Positions 25,522 through 34,165 of a stretch of DNA of 64,000 bases are shown here, piece by piece; the first letter of the stretch is position 1; every line of letters starts with the position of its first letter. A program made the translations under genes and the position numbers. The notes under the pieces are model-generated. The model saw only the letters and a program-made list of their open reading frames with translations, made no database searches and had not been told where the DNA came from. This stretch comes from Mycobacterium sp. Aquia_216 (GTDB taxonomy: Bacteria; Actinomycetota; Actinomycetes; Mycobacteriales; Mycobacteriaceae), in NCBI RefSeq assembly GCF_026723865.1, contig NZ_CP113529.1, positions 434,001-498,000 of the forward strand. The letters run 5' to 3'.

Positions 25522-25842
25522 ATGACCGTGTATGCCCTGAACCTGTTCGACATCGCCGATGCCGACGAGTACCGCACCTACTCCCGACGTTCACCCGCCG
25601 AGGTGGCCAAGCGCGGCGGCCGCGTCGTTGCACTCGGGAGTTTCCAGCATGCGGTCATCGGCGCCATCGAGCCGCGTCAGGTGCTGATCCTCGTGGAGTG
25701 GGAATCCCGGAAGGCCTTTGACAGCTATTGCAACGACCCGGAACTCGCGGATCTGCATCCGCATCGCGAAGACGGATCGTCGGGATACATCTGGCACCTG
25801 TTCGACCGCCTCGATGACCTCAGGCCGATACTGAATCGCTAA
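25522..25842 (+). CDS. DUF1330 family protein
   Basis: This small 106-residue protein is of the DUF1330 dimeric alpha-beta-barrel type: YALNLFDIADADEYRTY at the start and ILVEWESRKAFDSYCNDPE near the middle. No enzymatic activity is established for the family. The gene follows the cation exchanger and ends 15 bases from the convergent lipoprotein gene. Confidence 0.83.
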   Translation: MTVYALNLFDIADADEYRTYSRRSPAEVAKRGGRVVALGSFQHAVIGAIEPRQVLILVEWESRKAFDSYCNDPELADLHPHREDGSSGYIWHLFDRLDDLRPILNR

Positions 25843-25857
25843 CGTCGGCCAAATCGA

Positions 25858-26241
25858 TTACCGCACAGTCACATCCAGTGAATATCGCCTCGCGATGTGA
25901 TTGGCGTTGTCCTCCTGCACGAGTGTCACATGCACGGTGCCCGCAGCTACGGCTTGGTATCTGCTTGTAAAGGTGCCACCGCTGGCGGCGCCGGGAGGCG
26001 GCTGATTGGGTTGATAGCGAGAGCCCAGATATTTGAGGATCGCGAAGTCGTGCTTCTCCTCGTCGTGCCATTGGCAGTTCGACTTGGCGTAGTCGTCGGC
26101 CAAGTCGATGTCGAAAATGTCACCCTCGTCGATCGTGACATGCCCGCCGTTGTCGGAATCATGCGCCGTCGCGTCGGGGTCCGCCGAACACCCCACCGCC
26201 AACAGCAGGCAGGCCAATGACAGCATCGACTTCCAGCGCAC
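25858..26241 (-). CDS. Putative lipoprotein, possibly a chagasin-like (I42) inhibitor fold
   Basis: The 127-residue protein begins with a short lipoprotein signal, SLACLLLAVGC, with the lipobox Cys at about residue 18. The mature part is beta-rich: EGDIFDIDLADDY, then LGSRYQPNQPPPGAASGGTF, then AAGTVHVTLVQED. That layout resembles chagasin/I42 cysteine-protease inhibitors, which have a G-S-G-G-type loop, but the match is loose. GTG at 26241 is chosen because it supplies the basic N-terminus; ATG at 26226 is possible. The gene follows the SDR stop by 8 bases and is probably co-transcribed with it. Confidence 0.72.
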   Translation of the reverse strand: MRWKSMLSLACLLLAVGCSADPDATAHDSDNGGHVTIDEGDIFDIDLADDYAKSNCQWHDEEKHDFAILKYLGSRYQPNQPPPGAASGGTFTSRYQAVAAGTVHVTLVQEDNANHIARRYSLDVTVR

Positions 26242-26249
26242 GTCCCCGC

Positions 26250-27077
26250 CTAGATCTTGAGATAGCCCTTGTCGGCAGGGATTTGAGCCGCGGTGACCAA
26301 CGAGGACGCATCGCTGGCCAGCCACACCACGATATCGGAAATCAGGTCTGGGGCGGCCAACGAATCGGTGGGCAGCGCTCCCGGTGAGAAGCTGTGGATG
26401 TAATGCGGGTGGTCTTGAAAGACCTGGTACATCGACAGGTCGTTGCCCATCGGGGTGTCGGTGCCGTACGGGTGCACGGAATTGACGCGAATGCCGAACT
26501 CGCCGAGCTCGACCGCCAACGAGTTGGTGAGGCCGACCACCCCGAATTTGGTGGCGCAGTAATGGCCGCAGCCCGGAACGGCTTTGATCCCCGCCGCGGA
26601 GCTGATGTTGATGATCGACCCGCCATTGCCGGCGGCGATCATCGGCGGCACCGCGGATTTGATGGTGTTCCACAGCCCGGTCAGGTTCGTATCAAGGGTC
26701 TCCTGCCACTGCTGAGCCGAAATCTCCCACACCCGACCCCAATTCAGCACGCCGGCATTGGCCACCACGATGTCGAGCCGGCCGAACTGCTCGATCGCGT
26801 TCGCCACCACCCGCTGCTGGCCGGGCAGGTCACGGACGTCGACCTCGTCGGCGACGATCTTGCGTCCCTCGCCCTCGACCAGGCTGATCGTCTCGGCGAG
26901 GTCTTCGGGTGATGCCGGGGGATAGCCGTTGTGCGCGGCAACCGGCGCGCACGCGTCGATCGCGACGATGTCGGCGCCGGCCCGGGCCAACCGGATGCAG
27001 TGCGAGCGGCCCTGTCCTCGGGCCGCTCCCGTCACGTAGGCGACCCTCCCGGCCAACGGGGTGGCGGTGTCGGTCAT
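26250..27077 (-). CDS. Mycofactocin-coupled SDR family oxidoreductase
   Basis: The 275-residue SDR has VTGAARGQGRSHCIRLA and ADIVAIDAC near residues 15-43, the pattern of the mycofactocin-coupled SDR family (TIGR03971), known for non-exchangeable NAD. VANAGVLNWG and YCATKFG carry the other SDR motifs. The tail is TAAQIPADKGYLKI, where most relatives have a V-D-x-G motif. AAGGAG lies 9 bases before the ATG at 27077. It would oxidise a secondary alcohol and, with the NDMA-type alcohol dehydrogenase at 6068, implies that the host makes mycofactocin. Confidence 0.88.
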   Translation of the reverse strand: MTDTATPLAGRVAYVTGAARGQGRSHCIRLARAGADIVAIDACAPVAAHNGYPPASPEDLAETISLVEGEGRKIVADEVDVRDLPGQQRVVANAIEQFGRLDIVVANAGVLNWGRVWEISAQQWQETLDTNLTGLWNTIKSAVPPMIAAGNGGSIINISSAAGIKAVPGCGHYCATKFGVVGLTNSLAVELGEFGIRVNSVHPYGTDTPMGNDLSMYQVFQDHPHYIHSFSPGALPTDSLAAPDLISDIVVWLASDASSLVTAAQIPADKGYLKI

Positions 27078-27518
27078 GCCGATAGCTCCTTTGCTTGCGG
27101 CGCCGGCTCTAGCGAAGCAACCGGTCGGATGCGAAAATCGTAGTCCGTCAACGGCGATCGCCGGCCGAATCGACGCGATGCGATGATAGCCGCGCAAGTA
27201 CCGGACCGCCGGGGACTGCCCGCTGAATTGGGGCAATGCGTTGGTCGTCACGGGAGGCCAACCGGGTCAGTTCGCCTGCCACATCGACAGCGCTTTCGGT
27301 GACGGCCCGCTGCTTGACCTCCGCAACACCACACTGTCGGCCCGATGTCGTGCACCAATACACCGGCGGCCATTCAATGCCGGAACACGAACACGAACAC
27401 GCAGCACGGATTCGATTTGTCGCGTCAGGCATACCGCCCGTACTGAACTTGGAAATCGGTGGTTTGACCAGGCGTCGAGCGGGTATCTTCACCGCACAGT
27501 TCGAGTAGGGGGCCTGAG
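27078..27518. other. Intergenic stretch without a convincing gene
   Basis: About 440 bases separate the SDR (minus) from the zinc-ribbon gene (plus). Frames open here overlap each other and show no family pattern. One minus-strand frame reads AVTESAVDVAGELTRLASRDDQ, which looks protein-like but has no recognised relative. A plus-strand frame from about 27379 encodes a short peptide beginning MPEHEHEHAAR. Promoters of both flanking genes must lie here. Confidence 0.4.
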
Positions 27519-27710
27519 ATGGCGGCAATTGAGCAGGGTCGTGCACGGTGCCCGCGATGCGCGGCATTTGCTGAGTACCGGTTCCTGGAAATCGGCGGCG
27601 ACAGGCTCGAGTACGAGGTGCGCTGCGATACCTGCGGCCACGTTCACTCCGAGGTGACGCCCGTATCGGCGAACCCGGCGGCGGCTGCCTAGACCCGCCG
27701 CTCGGGTAAC
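27519..27710 (+). CDS. Small zinc-ribbon protein
   Basis: This is a 63-residue protein with two CxxC knuckles, CPRC at residues 11-14 and CDTC at 36-39, separated by a beta-hairpin-like stretch (FLEIGGDRLEYEVR). That is the layout of a four-cysteine zinc ribbon. The C-terminal part (after about residue 48) is Gly/Pro-rich and probably disordered. AGGGGGC lies a few bases before the ATG. It lies 84 bases before the Ddn-like gene and may share its promoter. Partners and role are unknown; nucleic-acid or protein binding is usual for such ribbons. Confidence 0.6.
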
Positions 27711-27794
27711 GAATTCGGCCACAACCGATTCGGCGCGTCGACGCCTGGTGATATCGGCTGTCCGATGCGTACCCGAACCTGCCGAGGAGGCCTC

Positions 27795-28220
27795 ATGACC
27801 GATGACGAATTCAACCGCCGCAATATCGAGGAATTCCGGGCCAACCATGGCCGGATCGGTGGGCAGTTCGAGGGTGCACCGGTTCTGTTGTTACACAGCA
27901 CCGGCGCTCGCAGCGGTGAGGAACGGGTAAGCCCGATGATGTACCTCGCCGACGGCGACCGCTACTTGGTCTTCGCCTCGGCAGCTGGTGCCGACCGCAA
28001 CCCTGCGTGGTATTGGAATCTCATCAGCAACCCCGACGCGAGTATCGAAGTCGGCGACGAGCACTTGAACGTGCACGCCGACGAACTCAAGGGCGCCGAT
28101 CGCGACGAGAAGTACGCCGAGCAAGCCAAGCGGTATCCCGGCTTCGCTGAATACGAACGCAAGACGAACCGCACCATCCCTGTCATTTCGCTGCGCGCGA
28201 CCGGACCCCACCAGGGATGA
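27795..28220 (+). CDS. Deazaflavin (F420)-dependent nitroreductase family protein, Ddn-like
   Basis: The 141-residue split-barrel protein has the Ddn/FDOR-A pattern: GRIGGQFEGAPVLLLHSTGARSG near residues 20-42, then DGDRYLVFASAAGADRNPAWYWNL and a final VISLRAT. Ddn-type enzymes use F420H2 to reduce nitro compounds or quinones. GAGGAGG lies 4 bases before the ATG at 27795. It fits a genome rich in F420-dependent LLM proteins. Confidence 0.9.
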   Translation: MTDDEFNRRNIEEFRANHGRIGGQFEGAPVLLLHSTGARSGEERVSPMMYLADGDRYLVFASAAGADRNPAWYWNLISNPDASIEVGDEHLNVHADELKGADRDEKYAEQAKRYPGFAEYERKTNRTIPVISLRATGPHQG

Positions 28221-28395
28221 ACCGGTGCTCGACGACCGGACCGGGTAACGCTGGCGCTTGCCGCTGGCGAGCATTGATAAACGGAATGTATCGAGCCATC
28301 GCAACTCCGTCTTGGACAAGTCTTTCCACGTCGGGCGACTCTGGAAGCCGATGGGCAAAGTAATCGCTAGCCCACTGAACGTCTGGAGTAAGACC

Positions 28396-28983
28396 ATGAC
28401 CACTTGGTCGACAACCGGAGCCCGGTTCGGGCACCGACTGCAGTTGATCGCCATCGCTGGTGGCGCGGCCATCGCGATCGTCCTGATCGCCAACGTCAAC
28501 CGGCCGCCACGCGCGCTCGCCTCGGCCGGCTCGGTCGACATCGTGCCGGGCGTCTCGATCACCCCGGCGCCGGGCTGGACAGCCACCGACCACGGCGCCA
28601 ACTGGGTGGCACTGTCCAATGCCGACTCCAGCGCGCAGTTGCAAGTCGCCGTCAAACCCGCTGGCGGAACCGACCTCGCGGCTATGCTGCAGGCCGACGT
28701 CAACCAGCTGACCGCCACACCGTCGGCAGGCTTCATCAACGTGAAGACCTTGACCACACCGACGACGGAGACGTTGTCCGGCAACAACTTTCAGCAGGAA
28801 GCCTTCATCAACTACACCGCGGACGTGTCGGCGCCCCAGGGGCTGGTTCCCGTCCTGGGAACCTTCAGTGAACTGCTGAACACGTCGACGGACCGGACAG
28901 CCTTCATCGACTTCCGGCAGAACAACAACGCGACCATCCAAGCCGCCGACGACGGCGGAGCGATGGTCCGCTCCCTGCTCTGA
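28396..28983 (+). CDS. Membrane-anchored or secreted protein of unknown function
   Basis: The 195-residue protein has one hydrophobic N-terminal segment, LQLIAIAGGAAIAIVLIANV (about residues 16-35), after a basic stretch. The rest is extracellular-looking and Thr/Ala-rich: GVSITPAPGWTATDHGANWVALS, then repeated acidic and Asn residues. The GWT...V pattern resembles small mycobacterial exported proteins of the LpqN/MK35-like kind, but I cannot name the family. GGAGTAAG is close before the ATG at 28396. It converges on the P450 gene with a 5-base gap. Confidence 0.72.
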   Translation: MTTWSTTGARFGHRLQLIAIAGGAAIAIVLIANVNRPPRALASAGSVDIVPGVSITPAPGWTATDHGANWVALSNADSSAQLQVAVKPAGGTDLAAMLQADVNQLTATPSAGFINVKTLTTPTTETLSGNNFQQEAFINYTADVSAPQGLVPVLGTFSELLNTSTDRTAFIDFRQNNNATIQAADDGGAMVRSLL

Positions 28984-28988
28984 CCGAG

Positions 28989-30320
28989 TTATCCAGTGCG
29001 TCGGTGGGCGATGATGCGTGCGCCATGGGAGGGCGCGTAGACGACCTGGCGCGCACGGGGCTTCTCCGGACGGGGGCGGCCCGGCGCCAGGCGGTGGGTA
29101 CGCAGGATCTCCCGAAGGATGATGGTCGCTTCCATCATCGCGAATCCTGTGCCGAGGCAGCGGCGGACGCCGGCGCCGAATGGCAGCCAGTTCGACGCCG
29201 TGGCAGATCCGTCGAAAAACCGTTCAGGCCGGAAGATTTCAGGATCGGCGTGCTGACCGGAATCGGATTGTATCGGGCCGATGCCCGGAAACACGGTGTA
29301 GCCGGCGGGGATACGGTAGCCGCCCAGTTCGACGTCCTCGGTGAGAACTCTCGCGACGGCGTAGAACACCGGATGCATCCGCATCGACTCCTTCAAAACG
29401 GCGTCGAGGTATTTGTCGTCGTCGGTGTCGGCGGCCGCGGCGGCCTTGTCCTGCAACACGGGATCATGCGCCAGCTCATGCAGCGTCCAGGCCAGCGTGG
29501 TGGCGGTGGTCTCGTGGCCGGCCAGCAACAGGGTGACCATCTGGTCGCGCAGCTCTACATCGGAGAGGTGGTCCTGTTCGACCGGCGCGGCGATCAGCTG
29601 AGATAACACGTCGCCGCGAGTGCCGGTGTCTGACGCACCGCGACGCTCTCGGATCTCGGCGTAGAGCAACTCGTCGATGCGCGCCAGCAGTTGACTGAAT
29701 CGTTTCCAGGGCCCGAAACTCTGTAGCGGCGTGACTAATTCGGCTAGGTACACCACCGCGGGGGCGGAGACGAGCCCGGAGAATGTACGACGGATCTCCT
29801 CGAACCGGGGCCCCTCGCTGACACCCAGGACCACCCGCAAAATCATCTCCAGCGTGACCGCGTTCATCCGCGGCTGAGCCGCGAATGCGGTGTCGATCGG
29901 CCACTGGGCCACTTCTTCGGTGGCGAGTTCGCTCATCATGTCGCGGTACCCGCGCAACGCCGGGCCATGGAAGGGCGGCATCAGCAGTTTGCGAAGCCGT
30001 TGATGGGCAGCCTCATCAGTGGTCACCACGGAGTGGTCGCCCATCACGCGGCGTATTCCCGGGAGCCGTCCTTCGCCGGCGTGGAACGTCGTCGACTCGC
30101 CGAAGAACACGCGCCGATTGAGTTCAGGACTGCACAGCAGGACAGCGGGCCGGCCCAGCACCGAAACCGTGATGATGTCGCCGTAGCGCTTGCGCATCAA
30201 CGGAGTAACGCGGTGGCGGTACGGGAACAGCGCGGTGTGCACGATGCGGGGCACCCGCGGGCCGGGCGGCAACGGCAGTTGGGCCAGACGATCGATCACG
30301 GCTGGCGTCGGCTGGTTCAT
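28989..30320 (-). CDS. Cytochrome P450, CYP138/CYP135-like
   Basis: This 443-residue P450 has all core motifs. The I-helix oxygen-binding motif is AGHETT (267-272), the ExxR motif is KESMR (E311, R314), and the haem loop is FGAGVRRCLG with Cys388. The N-terminal proline-rich start (LPLPPGPRVPR) resembles mycobacterial CYP135/CYP138 proteins. There is no membrane anchor. No ferredoxin is adjacent. The TetR gene about 110 bases upstream on the same strand probably controls it. Confidence 0.92.
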   Translation of the reverse strand: MNQPTPAVIDRLAQLPLPPGPRVPRIVHTALFPYRHRVTPLMRKRYGDIITVSVLGRPAVLLCSPELNRRVFFGESTTFHAGEGRLPGIRRVMGDHSVVTTDEAAHQRLRKLLMPPFHGPALRGYRDMMSELATEEVAQWPIDTAFAAQPRMNAVTLEMILRVVLGVSEGPRFEEIRRTFSGLVSAPAVVYLAELVTPLQSFGPWKRFSQLLARIDELLYAEIRERRGASDTGTRGDVLSQLIAAPVEQDHLSDVELRDQMVTLLLAGHETTATTLAWTLHELAHDPVLQDKAAAAADTDDDKYLDAVLKESMRMHPVFYAVARVLTEDVELGGYRIPAGYTVFPGIGPIQSDSGQHADPEIFRPERFFDGSATASNWLPFGAGVRRCLGTGFAMMEATIILREILRTHRLAPGRPRPEKPRARQVVYAPSHGARIIAHRRTG

Positions 30321-30428
30321 TCAGCTCGCCCAAACGGTGTGGGACATCAGCGCCTCCTCGGGGCTTCGACGCCCAACCAGACTATCGAGGATCGGCCACT
30401 TGCGAACTTCGAGACCGCCCGCCGCAGA

Positions 30429-31004
30429 TCAATGCGGTTCGGCAAGCCTGGCCATCTCGGCGAACATCGATTCACGCAGCTTCTCCCGAGGCACATCGTC
30501 GAGTCCGGTCGCCGAGCGCACGAATGGTTCGAACAGTTGCCAGCCCAGCAGCAGGGCGATCGCATTCGCCGCTCCCAGCCGGGCGCTCTCTTCGGTCTCG
30601 TGCTCGGGCCGGATGCCGTCGAGCAGCCTGGCGGCGGCGGGGAAACTGGACTGCAGTTTGCCCGCCGGAAACCCGTCGAGCAGCGCCCGCGCGATCACCC
30701 GCAAATGACGGGAAGTGGCCGCCTCGATCTCGTCCGCGGACGCCTCGCCGTCGGTCAACATGGCCAGCTTGGCGGCCAAGTGATCGAGTACGGCGGCGAC
30801 GAGCTGCTCCTTCGTCCCGAAATGGCGAAACACCAGGCCGTGGTTGACGTGGGCCGTAGCCGCGATATCGCGAATGGACGCTGCCGCCGGCCCGCGTTCG
30901 GCGAACATCTCCGCGGCGCTGTCCAGGATCGCGGCGGTCACCTCGTCGCGGCCAGTCGGAACAGATTTCTGCACCGGGCCGGGGCTTGCGGTGTGTGTAG
31001 TCAT
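30429..31004 (-). CDS. TetR family transcriptional regulator
   Basis: The 191-residue regulator has a typical helix-turn-helix (AAASIRDIAATAHVNHGLVF, followed by RHFGTKEQLV). It lies between the P450 gene and the divergent ketopantoate-reductase-like gene. Strong inverted repeats built from TGTAGTC half-sites overlap its start codon and the upstream gap, so it probably represses itself and the divergent gene, and perhaps the P450 by read-through. Confidence 0.9.
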   Translation of the reverse strand: MTTHTASPGPVQKSVPTGRDEVTAAILDSAAEMFAERGPAAASIRDIAATAHVNHGLVFRHFGTKEQLVAAVLDHLAAKLAMLTDGEASADEIEAATSRHLRVIARALLDGFPAGKLQSSFPAAARLLDGIRPEHETEESARLGAANAIALLLGWQLFEPFVRSATGLDDVPREKLRESMFAEMARLAEPH

Positions 31005-31037
31005 ATGTCTACACTACATTGTAGTCAAACGACTACA
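30995..31037. promoter_or_regulatory. Double operator of GTAGTC/GACTAC half-sites
   Basis: TGTAGTC-AAAC-GACTACA at 31020-31037 has perfect 7-base arms with a 4-base spacer. GTGTAG-N8-CTACAC at 30995-31014 is a second inverted repeat that overlaps the TetR start codon. Together they form a typical autoregulatory TetR operator. Confidence 0.72.
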
Positions 31038-31129
31038 TAGCTGCATCGCAAAGTCGCTTTCGTGCACCCACGTGCTTCCCAGGGAGCATCCGTAACCTCG
31101 CGCAGGAGAAGCTTCCAAGCCGAGGGAAG

Positions 31130-32200
31130 GTGGGCGCATTGTCTGTGGGAGACGACCATCGATACGTGATCATCGGCGCCGGCGCTATCGGCGGCACCGT
31201 GGGCGGGGTGCTGGCCCGCGCCGGCATCCCGACGGTGTTGATCGCCCGCGGGCGGCATGCCGAGGTCTTGGCGGCCGAGGGCTTAACGCTGAAAACGCCC
31301 GACGGTACTTTCCGCACCGCGGTCACGACCGCGTCGCGGGCCGACGATTTTGAGTTGACCGATCGCGACGTTCTGGTTTTCGCGACCAAGACCCAACAAC
31401 TCGACGCGGCCCTGCAGGAATGGGTGGACCAACCCGTCCATGGCCCCGACGGTGTCGTCGGAACCGCGGGTGAGCAGCTGCCGGCGATGACCGCACTCAA
31501 CGGCGTTGCCGCAGAAGAGAAGGCGCTGCGCTATTTCCGCCGAGTATTCGGGATCTGCGTCTGGTTGCCGGCCGTGCACCTCGAACCGGGCGAGGTTGTC
31601 GTGCGGGCGTGGCCGGTGGTCGGGCAGTTCCACATCTCGCGGTGGCCGGCGGCGCTGCGCACCCAGGACGATGCCGACCTGTTGGCGGGGCTTGCGCAGG
31701 CGTGGACTGCGGCCGGGGTTCGGGTGCGTACCCCCGATGACGTCGCCCCGTGGAAGTACAACAAGTTGCTGAGCAATCTGGGCAACGCGGTCGGTGCCCT
31801 GACCGCCGGCGCGGCCGATGCGGGCGACGTGGTGGCCGCGCTGCGCCGTGAAGGTGAAGATGTGTTGCGGCGAGCGGGAATCGAATTCATCTCATTCGAG
31901 GTTTCGACGGCCACCCGGGCGGACGGACCCACGATTCGACCGGTGCCCGGATCGGATACCGGACCGAACAATTCCACCTGGCAATCGTTGAGTCGCCAGA
32001 CCGGCAACGTGGAAACCGACTTTCTCAACGGTGAGATCGTGCGGATCGCTCATCGGTGTGGCATCGAGGCGCCGCTGAACACCGCATTGGCCCGCGCCGC
32101 ACGCTCGACGGTGCGCAGCGGTCTCGGCCCGGGACGCTTTTCGGCCGAGCAGCTGGCGGAACTCGTGGGAGTCGATGGGATTACCTCCGCGCATAGCTGA
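31130..32200 (+). CDS. Ketopantoate reductase (ApbA/PanE) family protein
   Basis: The 356-residue protein begins with the Rossmann motif IIGAGAIGGTVGGVLARAG near residues 14-32. A conserved Lys region (APWKYNKLLSNLGNAV) carries the catalytic Lys/Asn of the PanE fold. It is longer than E. coli PanE (about 303), as is common for actinobacterial paralogues whose substrate is not pantoate. The exact start is unsure; TTG and GTG codons follow within 15 bases. It is divergent from a TetR gene and overlaps the convergent FAD monooxygenase gene by 20 bases. Confidence 0.83.
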   Translation: MGALSVGDDHRYVIIGAGAIGGTVGGVLARAGIPTVLIARGRHAEVLAAEGLTLKTPDGTFRTAVTTASRADDFELTDRDVLVFATKTQQLDAALQEWVDQPVHGPDGVVGTAGEQLPAMTALNGVAAEEKALRYFRRVFGICVWLPAVHLEPGEVVVRAWPVVGQFHISRWPAALRTQDDADLLAGLAQAWTAAGVRVRTPDDVAPWKYNKLLSNLGNAVGALTAGAADAGDVVAALRREGEDVLRRAGIEFISFEVSTATRADGPTIRPVPGSDTGPNNSTWQSLSRQTGNVETDFLNGEIVRIAHRCGIEAPLNTALARAARSTVRSGLGPGRFSAEQLAELVGVDGITSAHS

Positions 32201-33668
32201 CCCAATCGACTCGGGTTCGGCCCTGCCACCGCGCAAGCGCCCCGGTCCACGCGGACCGGTCGGCCGAATCGCCCGCCCAGGCGATGTAGCCGTCGGGACG
32301 TACCAACACCGCGGGGCCGTCGTCGGTCCGCACCGCTTGGGGAAGCCAGGCCGCGTCGACGACGGGCGCCCCCCGCTCACGGACGAAAACGAAACCAGGC
32401 AGGCGTTGCAGCTCGGTGATCCGCCCATGCCGCAACGGAATTTGCGTCGCGCGGGTACCCACCACGCGGCTCTCCCCTCGGCTGCGGGCATACCGCAACG
32501 TTGTCCCGGCGAAACTCCCGGCAATCGCGTCACGCACGCGCGGAATGCTAAGTATCTTGGGCGCCAATAGGTTTCGTAGCCGACGCGCTACCGGCGGCCG
32601 AAGTGTGATGCCACGGGCCATCAGACCGGATTGCACCAGCACCCGCTTGCCGATCGGATGACGTTCGTCGTGGTAGGTGTCGAGCACGGCGTCGTCGGCG
32701 CCGGCGAGCACCGCGTCGATCTTCCACGCGAGGTTCGCCGCATCCTGGATGCCGGTGTTCATGCCCTGACCACCCATCGGGGAGTGGACGTGTGCGGCGT
32801 CCCCGGCCAGAAACACGCGACCGTGCCGGTATTGCGCGACTTGGCGTTCGTCGCAATGGAACCGGGACTTCCAGCCCACCTCGATCAGGCCCGGGTCGGC
32901 GTCCATTGCCCGCCCGAAGACGCCAGCGATCTCGTCCCGATCGACGGGTTCGGTGTCGGGCAGCTGATTGTTGCGGTCCCAGACCATCGTGCGATACCAC
33001 GAGCCGTCGGCGTCGTGTCGATCGTAGGGGACAAGGAACGCGAACTCGTTGCGAGTGCTGTGCAACGTCAGGCCGGCGTCCGAAGGCCCGTGCGCGAGTT
33101 TGACATCGGCTAGCACGATCGACGACAGGATCGTCCGGCCGGGGAAGTTTGCACCCACCAATGCGCGAACCGTGCTATGCGCCCCGTCGGCACCGATCAA
33201 ATACTTTGCCCGCCAACGGGTGTGACTACCCGCATCGTTGCCGTGCGGTCGGATGGTCACGGTCACACCGTCGGCGTCCTGGTCGAGGCCGATGACCTCG
33301 ACACCACGCCGGATGTCGGCGCCGTGGCGGACGGCGTAATCGCCCAGCGCCCGATCGACGTTGGTCTGCGGGGTGATCATCGCGAATTGATACGGCGAGT
33401 CGAGGTGAGTGAGGTCGATGCGCGCACCGCCGAAAATCGTGACTCCCGGTGCCTGATGTGAACGCGCCAGCAGGTCCTCGGCGGCCCCCCGGGCGTCGAG
33501 GACCTCCAGCGTGCGGGCCATGGTGGCAAAGGCGCGGCTGGACGGATTGATCGCGGGCCAGCGCTCCAGCACGGCGACCGAGCGGCCTACGCGGGCCAGG
33601 TCGCCGGCGGCGGTCAGCCCCGTCGGCCCGGCGCCGACCACGAGGACGTCGACATGGTGGGTCGTCAT
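32181..33668 (-). CDS. FAD-dependent aromatic-ring monooxygenase (PheA/TfdB family)
   Basis: The 495-residue flavoprotein has the FAD dinucleotide motif VVGAGPTGLTAAGDLAR near residues 10-26 and FLAGDAAHVHSPMGGQGMN near 285-303, the second FAD motif of class A flavin hydroxylases. A thioredoxin-like C-terminal part is short. It would hydroxylate an aromatic or polyketide ring using NAD(P)H and O2. Its start overlaps the stop of the small gene upstream (ATGA), so the two form an operon. The operator at 34087 lies upstream. Confidence 0.9.
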   Translation of the reverse strand: MTTHHVDVLVVGAGPTGLTAAGDLARVGRSVAVLERWPAINPSSRAFATMARTLEVLDARGAAEDLLARSHQAPGVTIFGGARIDLTHLDSPYQFAMITPQTNVDRALGDYAVRHGADIRRGVEVIGLDQDADGVTVTIRPHGNDAGSHTRWRAKYLIGADGAHSTVRALVGANFPGRTILSSIVLADVKLAHGPSDAGLTLHSTRNEFAFLVPYDRHDADGSWYRTMVWDRNNQLPDTEPVDRDEIAGVFGRAMDADPGLIEVGWKSRFHCDERQVAQYRHGRVFLAGDAAHVHSPMGGQGMNTGIQDAANLAWKIDAVLAGADDAVLDTYHDERHPIGKRVLVQSGLMARGITLRPPVARRLRNLLAPKILSIPRVRDAIAGSFAGTTLRYARSRGESRVVGTRATQIPLRHGRITELQRLPGFVFVRERGAPVVDAAWLPQAVRTDDGPAVLVRPDGYIAWAGDSADRSAWTGALARWQGRTRVDWVSYARR

Positions 33669-34072
33669 CGTGCCACCGCCTCCGGGTGCGGGTACCAGCG
33701 ACGGATGTCGTCGGGGGTTGCCACGGCGTCGCGATTGAACACGAAGCGGCAGCCGGGCTGTGTGGTGTGCGCGGCGTTGACGATCGACTCGAACAGCAGC
33801 GTGTTTGTCGCCACTAGGCGCACGCCGGCACCGATGAGTACCGCGTCGTATCGCTTGGCCTCCAGCGACTGGCGGGCCTTGTCGGCACCCGTATCGCCGA
33901 AATCGATCAGGCAGTTGTCGACCTCGTAGCCCGCGGACCGCAGCGCAGCGACATTGTCGTCGTTGGCGGTCCGCAGTTTTTCCTTCGATAGGCCAGGAAA
34001 TTGCGCGAAGTCGGGCGAGGAGAAATCGATCACGTCGGGATCGAGTCCGATCTGGATGGCTGTCACGGTCAT
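33665..34072 (-). CDS. Conserved hypothetical protein
   Basis: The 135-residue protein has a Rossmann-like alternation: AIQIGLDPDVIDFSS, then LRSAGYEVDNCLIDFGDTGAD, then YDAVLIGAGVRLVATNTLLFE. I do not recognise a named family. It is coupled to the FAD monooxygenase by an ATGA overlap and probably belongs to the same pathway. AGGGGGTGCGG precedes the ATG at 34072. A perfect 12-base-arm inverted repeat is 15 bases upstream. Confidence 0.75.
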   Translation of the reverse strand: MTVTAIQIGLDPDVIDFSSPDFAQFPGLSKEKLRTANDDNVAALRSAGYEVDNCLIDFGDTGADKARQSLEAKRYDAVLIGAGVRLVATNTLLFESIVNAAHTTQPGCRFVFNRDAVATPDDIRRWYPHPEAVAR

Positions 34073-34086
34073 GGCCGCACCCCCTG

Positions 34087-34112
34087 TTGAGTTCAACAAC
34101 TGTTGAACTCAA
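34087..34112. promoter_or_regulatory. TetR operator with perfect 12-base arms
   Basis: Arms TTGAGTTCAACA and TGTTGAACTCAA flank a 2-base spacer (AC). It lies directly upstream of the minus-strand operon start at 34072. The TGTTGA half-site is shared with the second site at 34138, so one regulator probably binds both. Confidence 0.78.
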
Positions 34113-34137
34113 ACGCTAGGCTGGGCCGCAGGCTATG

Positions 34138-34151
34138 TCAACAGTTGTTGA
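34138..34151. promoter_or_regulatory. Second TetR operator TCAACA-GT-TGTTGA
   Basis: Perfect 6-base arms with a 2-base spacer abut the -10 box of the TetR gene at 34166. It repeats the inner part of the 34087 site and would let the regulator repress its own promoter. Confidence 0.75.
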
Positions 34152-34153
34152 AA

Positions 34154-34159
34154 TATACT
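34154..34159 (+). promoter_or_regulatory. -10 box TATACT of a probable leaderless promoter
   Basis: TATACT stands 6 bases before the ATG at 34166. No ribosome-binding site is present. Transcription starting about 7 bases after the box would begin at the ATG itself, giving a leaderless message, which is common in mycobacteria. Confidence 0.6.
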
Positions 34160-34165
34160 GGCCGC

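Noticed and set aside
25832..25854. GGCCGA...TCGGCC pairing between the convergent DUF1330 and lipoprotein genes as a terminator
   Set aside because: The loop is long and there is no U-tract; it could be chance in GC-rich DNA.
29967..31040. 357-codon plus-strand frame across the P450 and TetR genes
   Set aside because: Arg/Gln/His-rich shadow of two well-supported minus-strand genes.
32181..34112. 643-codon form of the FAD monooxygenase
   Set aside because: The first 148 codons run through the small upstream gene in the wrong frame; the FAD motif begins right after the ATG at 33668.
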